From Robertmurraya korlensis NBRC 107688 (GTDB lineage: Bacteria; Bacillota; Bacilli; Bacillales; Cytobacillaceae), in NCBI RefSeq assembly GCF_001591645.1, contig NZ_BCVH01000008.1, forward strand, positions 62,001 to 126,000: 64,000 nucleotides of DNA, written 5' to 3'. Of the stretch, positions 62,122 through 64,000 are shown piece by piece. The number at the start of each line of letters is the position of its first letter. Position 1 is the first letter of the stretch. The position numbers were made by a program, and so were the translations under genes. Below the pieces are notes generated by a model. The model was not told the origin of the DNA and did no database searches. It was given only the letters and a program-made list of their open reading frames with translations.

Positions 62122-63402
62122 ATGAAACATCACACATTTGCGAAGACGCCACCACTAGGTTGGAATAGCTGGGACTGTTATGGTGCAACGGTTAGAGAGG
62201 AAGAAGTTAAAGGCAATGCAGACTATATGGCTCAACACCTGAGGCAATATGGGTGGGAATATATTGTAGTCGATATTCAATGGTACGAAGCAGGAGCCAC
62301 CTCATCTATTTATCGTCCGTTTGTTCCACTAGAAATGGATGAATATTCAAGACTTATACCAGCTGTGAATCGTTTTCCTTCTGCTGAGAACGGACAGGGA
62401 TTTAAGCCATTAGCTGATTACGTACATCAACAAGGCTTGAAATTTGGAATTCATATGATGCGAGGGATTCCTCGCCAGGCGGTACATGCCAACACACCGA
62501 TTCTTGGGACAACGGTTCGCGCACGAGATATTGCTCACCCTAACTCCATATGCCCATGGAATACAGATATGTATGGAATTGATGCTTCAAAAGAAGGTGC
62601 TCAGGAATATTATAATTCTCTTTTTGATATGTACGCGGAGTGGGGAGTGGACTTTGTTAAGGTAGACGATATTGCGGCATCAAGGCTTTATTACTTTCAT
62701 AAAGAGGAGATGGAACTAATCCGTAAGGCCATCGATCACTGTGGAAGAGATATCGTTCTTAGTCTGTCACCTGGACCTGCTCCGACTGAATTTGCGGATC
62801 GTTTAATTGAATATGCAAATATGTGGAGGATGACGGACGACTTCTGGGATCATTGGGATCTTCTGTACGGAATGTTTGAGCGTTGTGAAAAGTGGAGCAA
62901 TTATGTCGGTGAAGGACATTGGCCAGATTGCGACATGCTGCCATTAGGACATATTGGAATTCGGTCGGTTGATGGTGGGGGAGGAGACCGCTGGACTCGC
63001 TTCACGAAAGATGAACAGATGACAATGATGACACTTTGGTCAATTTTTCGGTCGCCTTTAATGTTTGGTGGAGACTTACGTGACAATGATGAATGGACTC
63101 TTTCTCTCCTTACAAATACTGAGGTATTGAAGATGCACAAAGAATCCTATTGCAACCAACTTGTTTCTCGAGAGGATGATCTTGTGGTTTGGAGTGCAAA
63201 GGACAGCGAAGGAAACCTATATACAGCCCTGTTTAATCTGAGGGATGAGGAGGCAAAGGTGAAAACATCACTCGACCAGTTAGGGATTTCTAATGATAAA
63301 CAAGCACGAGATCTCTGGAACCAGGAGGAACTAGGTAAAGTAACGGATACAATTGAGTGTGAGCTCCCAGCGCATGGAGCTTTGTTACTGAAGTTGTACT
63401 AA
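62122..63402 (+). CDS. GH27-family alpha-galactosidase-like glycoside hydrolase
   Basis: A 426-residue TIM-barrel enzyme without signal peptide, so it acts inside the cell. GH27 marks: PPLGWNSWDCYG at 10-21, probable nucleophile Asp182 (FVKVDDI), and acid/base Asp240 in MWRMTDD, followed by WPDCDMLPLG and SIFRSPLMFGGDL. The conserved tryptophan before the nucleophile region and GH27 C-terminal beta domain (VWSAKDSEGNLYTALFNL) are visible. It would release galactose from imported alpha-galactosides for the gal operon. Some GH27-like enzymes act on other alpha-linked sugars, so specificity is likely, not certain. Confidence 0.85.
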   Translation: MKHHTFAKTPPLGWNSWDCYGATVREEEVKGNADYMAQHLRQYGWEYIVVDIQWYEAGATSSIYRPFVPLEMDEYSRLIPAVNRFPSAENGQGFKPLADYVHQQGLKFGIHMMRGIPRQAVHANTPILGTTVRARDIAHPNSICPWNTDMYGIDASKEGAQEYYNSLFDMYAEWGVDFVKVDDIAASRLYYFHKEEMELIRKAIDHCGRDIVLSLSPGPAPTEFADRLIEYANMWRMTDDFWDHWDLLYGMFERCEKWSNYVGEGHWPDCDMLPLGHIGIRSVDGGGGDRWTRFTKDEQMTMMTLWSIFRSPLMFGGDLRDNDEWTLSLLTNTEVLKMHKESYCNQLVSREDDLVVWSAKDSEGNLYTALFNLRDEEAKVKTSLDQLGISNDKQARDLWNQEELGKVTDTIECELPAHGALLLKLY

Positions 63403-63425
63403 TCCTACAAGCCATCGTTCAAAAA

Positions 63426-63459
63426 AAATGACCCTTGTCTTAAGAGACAAGGGTCATTT
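63426..63459 (-). terminator. Terminator of araR
   Basis: AAATGACCCTTGTCT and AGACAAGGGTCATTT form a 15-bp stem with loop TAAG; the minus strand runs into eight T residues. It also serves the convergent GH27 gene. Confidence 0.9.
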
Positions 63460-63460
63460 G

Positions 63461-64000
63461 CTAAATCAAACTAGTTTTTTTTAACTGCATAGTGGAGTTT
63501 CGGACAACTAGTTCTGGTTCATATACCTTAGAAGGTGGCATTTCTTTCTTTTCAACTGCTGAGACAATCCACTTGGCAGCTTCAATTCCCATTTCCATTT
63601 TCGGGTGAGTAACAGAGGTTAATTTCACTTCTGTTGCTTCAGCTAAAAATGAATCATCGTATCCAACAATGGAAACATCTTCTGGTACTTTTAAGTCCAG
63701 TTTACGAAGAACATCTAATATACTTACCGCTAACTGGTCGTTGTAGCAGACAATTGCGGTTGGTTTTTCATCCATAGAGAAGAATTCCTCAAGTTGATTT
63801 AATGTTTTGCTATAAACGTCTTCAGTTGAATAGGTAATAACCATTTCAGGGAAAAACGTTACCCCGTGCTCTCGGAAAGCCCGAATGAAGCCTTGCATGC
63901 GGTGTACCCCTTGAAGGTCATCGGTTTTAAACAGACCAATAATTTTTTCATGACCTAATTTGATAAGATGTTCGGTTGCAATAAACCCTCCGCGCTCATC
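63461..64000 (-). CDS. araR: Arabinose-operon repressor AraR, C-terminal part (cut by window edge)
   Basis: The open frame runs from the window edge to a stop at 63461, giving 179 residues of a LacI/GalR-type effector-binding domain; the DNA-binding N-terminus lies outside the window. Visible: GGFIATEHLIKLGHEKIIGL, AIVCYNDQLAVSILDVLRK, and VSIVGYDDSFLAEATEVKLTSVTHPK, given in parts as VGYDDSFLA and EVKLTSVTHPK. This last region is characteristic of AraR, which binds arabinose and represses ara genes. The ara operon may lie just beyond the window. Other LacI-type repressors cannot be excluded. Confidence 0.8.
   Translation of the reverse strand, partial: DERGGFIATEHLIKLGHEKIIGLFKTDDLQGVHRMQGFIRAFREHGVTFFPEMVITYSTEDVYSKTLNQLEEFFSMDEKPTAIVCYNDQLAVSILDVLRKLDLKVPEDVSIVGYDDSFLAEATEVKLTSVTHPKMEMGIEAAKWIVSAVEKKEMPPSKVYEPELVVRNSTMQLKKTSLI

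Noticed and set aside
1-64000. CRISPR arrays, tRNA/rRNA genes, insertion sequences, prophage
   Set aside because: No regularly spaced identical repeats, clover-leaf sequences, transposase or integrase motifs were recognised in the window.

Overview
This 64 kb window is chromosomal DNA from a low-GC, spore-forming Firmicute, most likely a Bacillaceae member (Bacillus sensu lato). Evidence: AGGAGG-type ribosome sites with many GTG/TTG starts, Rho-independent terminators after most units, CcpA (cre) and Fur sites, and genes with close Bacillus subtilis counterparts (ohrR, ykuNOP, aprX, ylbL, yhcN-like, araR, put/roc genes). No phage, integrase, insertion sequence, CRISPR array, rRNA or tRNA was seen.

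Layout. 0-0.7 kb: a decayed DUF3231 gene. 0.8-5.7 kb: Leloir operon galK-galE-galT-galM, with galM interrupted by one in-frame TGA. 5.8-16.5 kb: single-gene units: a BASS-family symporter, a VOC protein, an MFS exporter behind an erm/cat-style translational attenuator, a GNAT enzyme, a 790-residue protein that looks like two isoprenoid-synthase domains in tandem, a ZIP metal transporter with a repeated operator, the ohr/ohrR peroxide pair, a spore lipoprotein and an aldo/keto reductase. 16.6-18.2 kb: a degenerate 52-bp tandem repeat and a sensor kinase split over two overlapping genes. 18.5-21.7 kb: aprX and the Fur-controlled flavodoxin operon ykuNOP. 21.8-31.1 kb: a monosaccharide ABC importer (binding protein, double ATPase, permease), then a membrane-anchored binding protein, LytS-type kinase, YesN-type regulator and second lipoprotein binding protein. 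This arrangement resembles the clostridial XylFII-LytS-YesN sugar-sensing system.

31.1-33.4 kb: an ECF41-type sigma factor with an FAD oxidoreductase, behind a promoter resembling the one ECF41 factors recognise. 34.4-39.5 kb: a probable NO/O2-handling block: beta-propeller cytochrome c lipoprotein, flavodiiron protein, NorW-like reductase, a 54-aa rubredoxin and a Crp/Fnr regulator. 39.7-45.3 kb: chemoreceptor, HD-GYP and GGDEF proteins around a glycine-riboswitch-controlled APC permease. 46-54.4 kb: proline catabolism (proline dehydrogenase, P5C dehydrogenase, PutP, glutamate dehydrogenase), a frameshifted FUSC-type gene and an AAA+ regulator that has lost the sigma-54 contact motif. 54.5-64 kb: membrane and protease genes, an OFA-family MFS gene behind a terminator-containing leader, an aldo/keto reductase, a YesL-type protein, a HAD phosphatase, an AraC regulator with a GH27 alpha-galactosidase, and the C-terminal part of araR.

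The carbon genes fit together: alpha-galactosidase releases galactose, galKETM feeds it to glycolysis, and the ABC importer with its sensor brings in a monosaccharide under CcpA control. Proline goes through P5C and glutamate to 2-oxoglutarate. Four genes look broken or split (DUF3231, galM, the FUSC gene, the GerAB fragment). Single-base causes in galM and the FUSC gene could be real decay or sequencing error.
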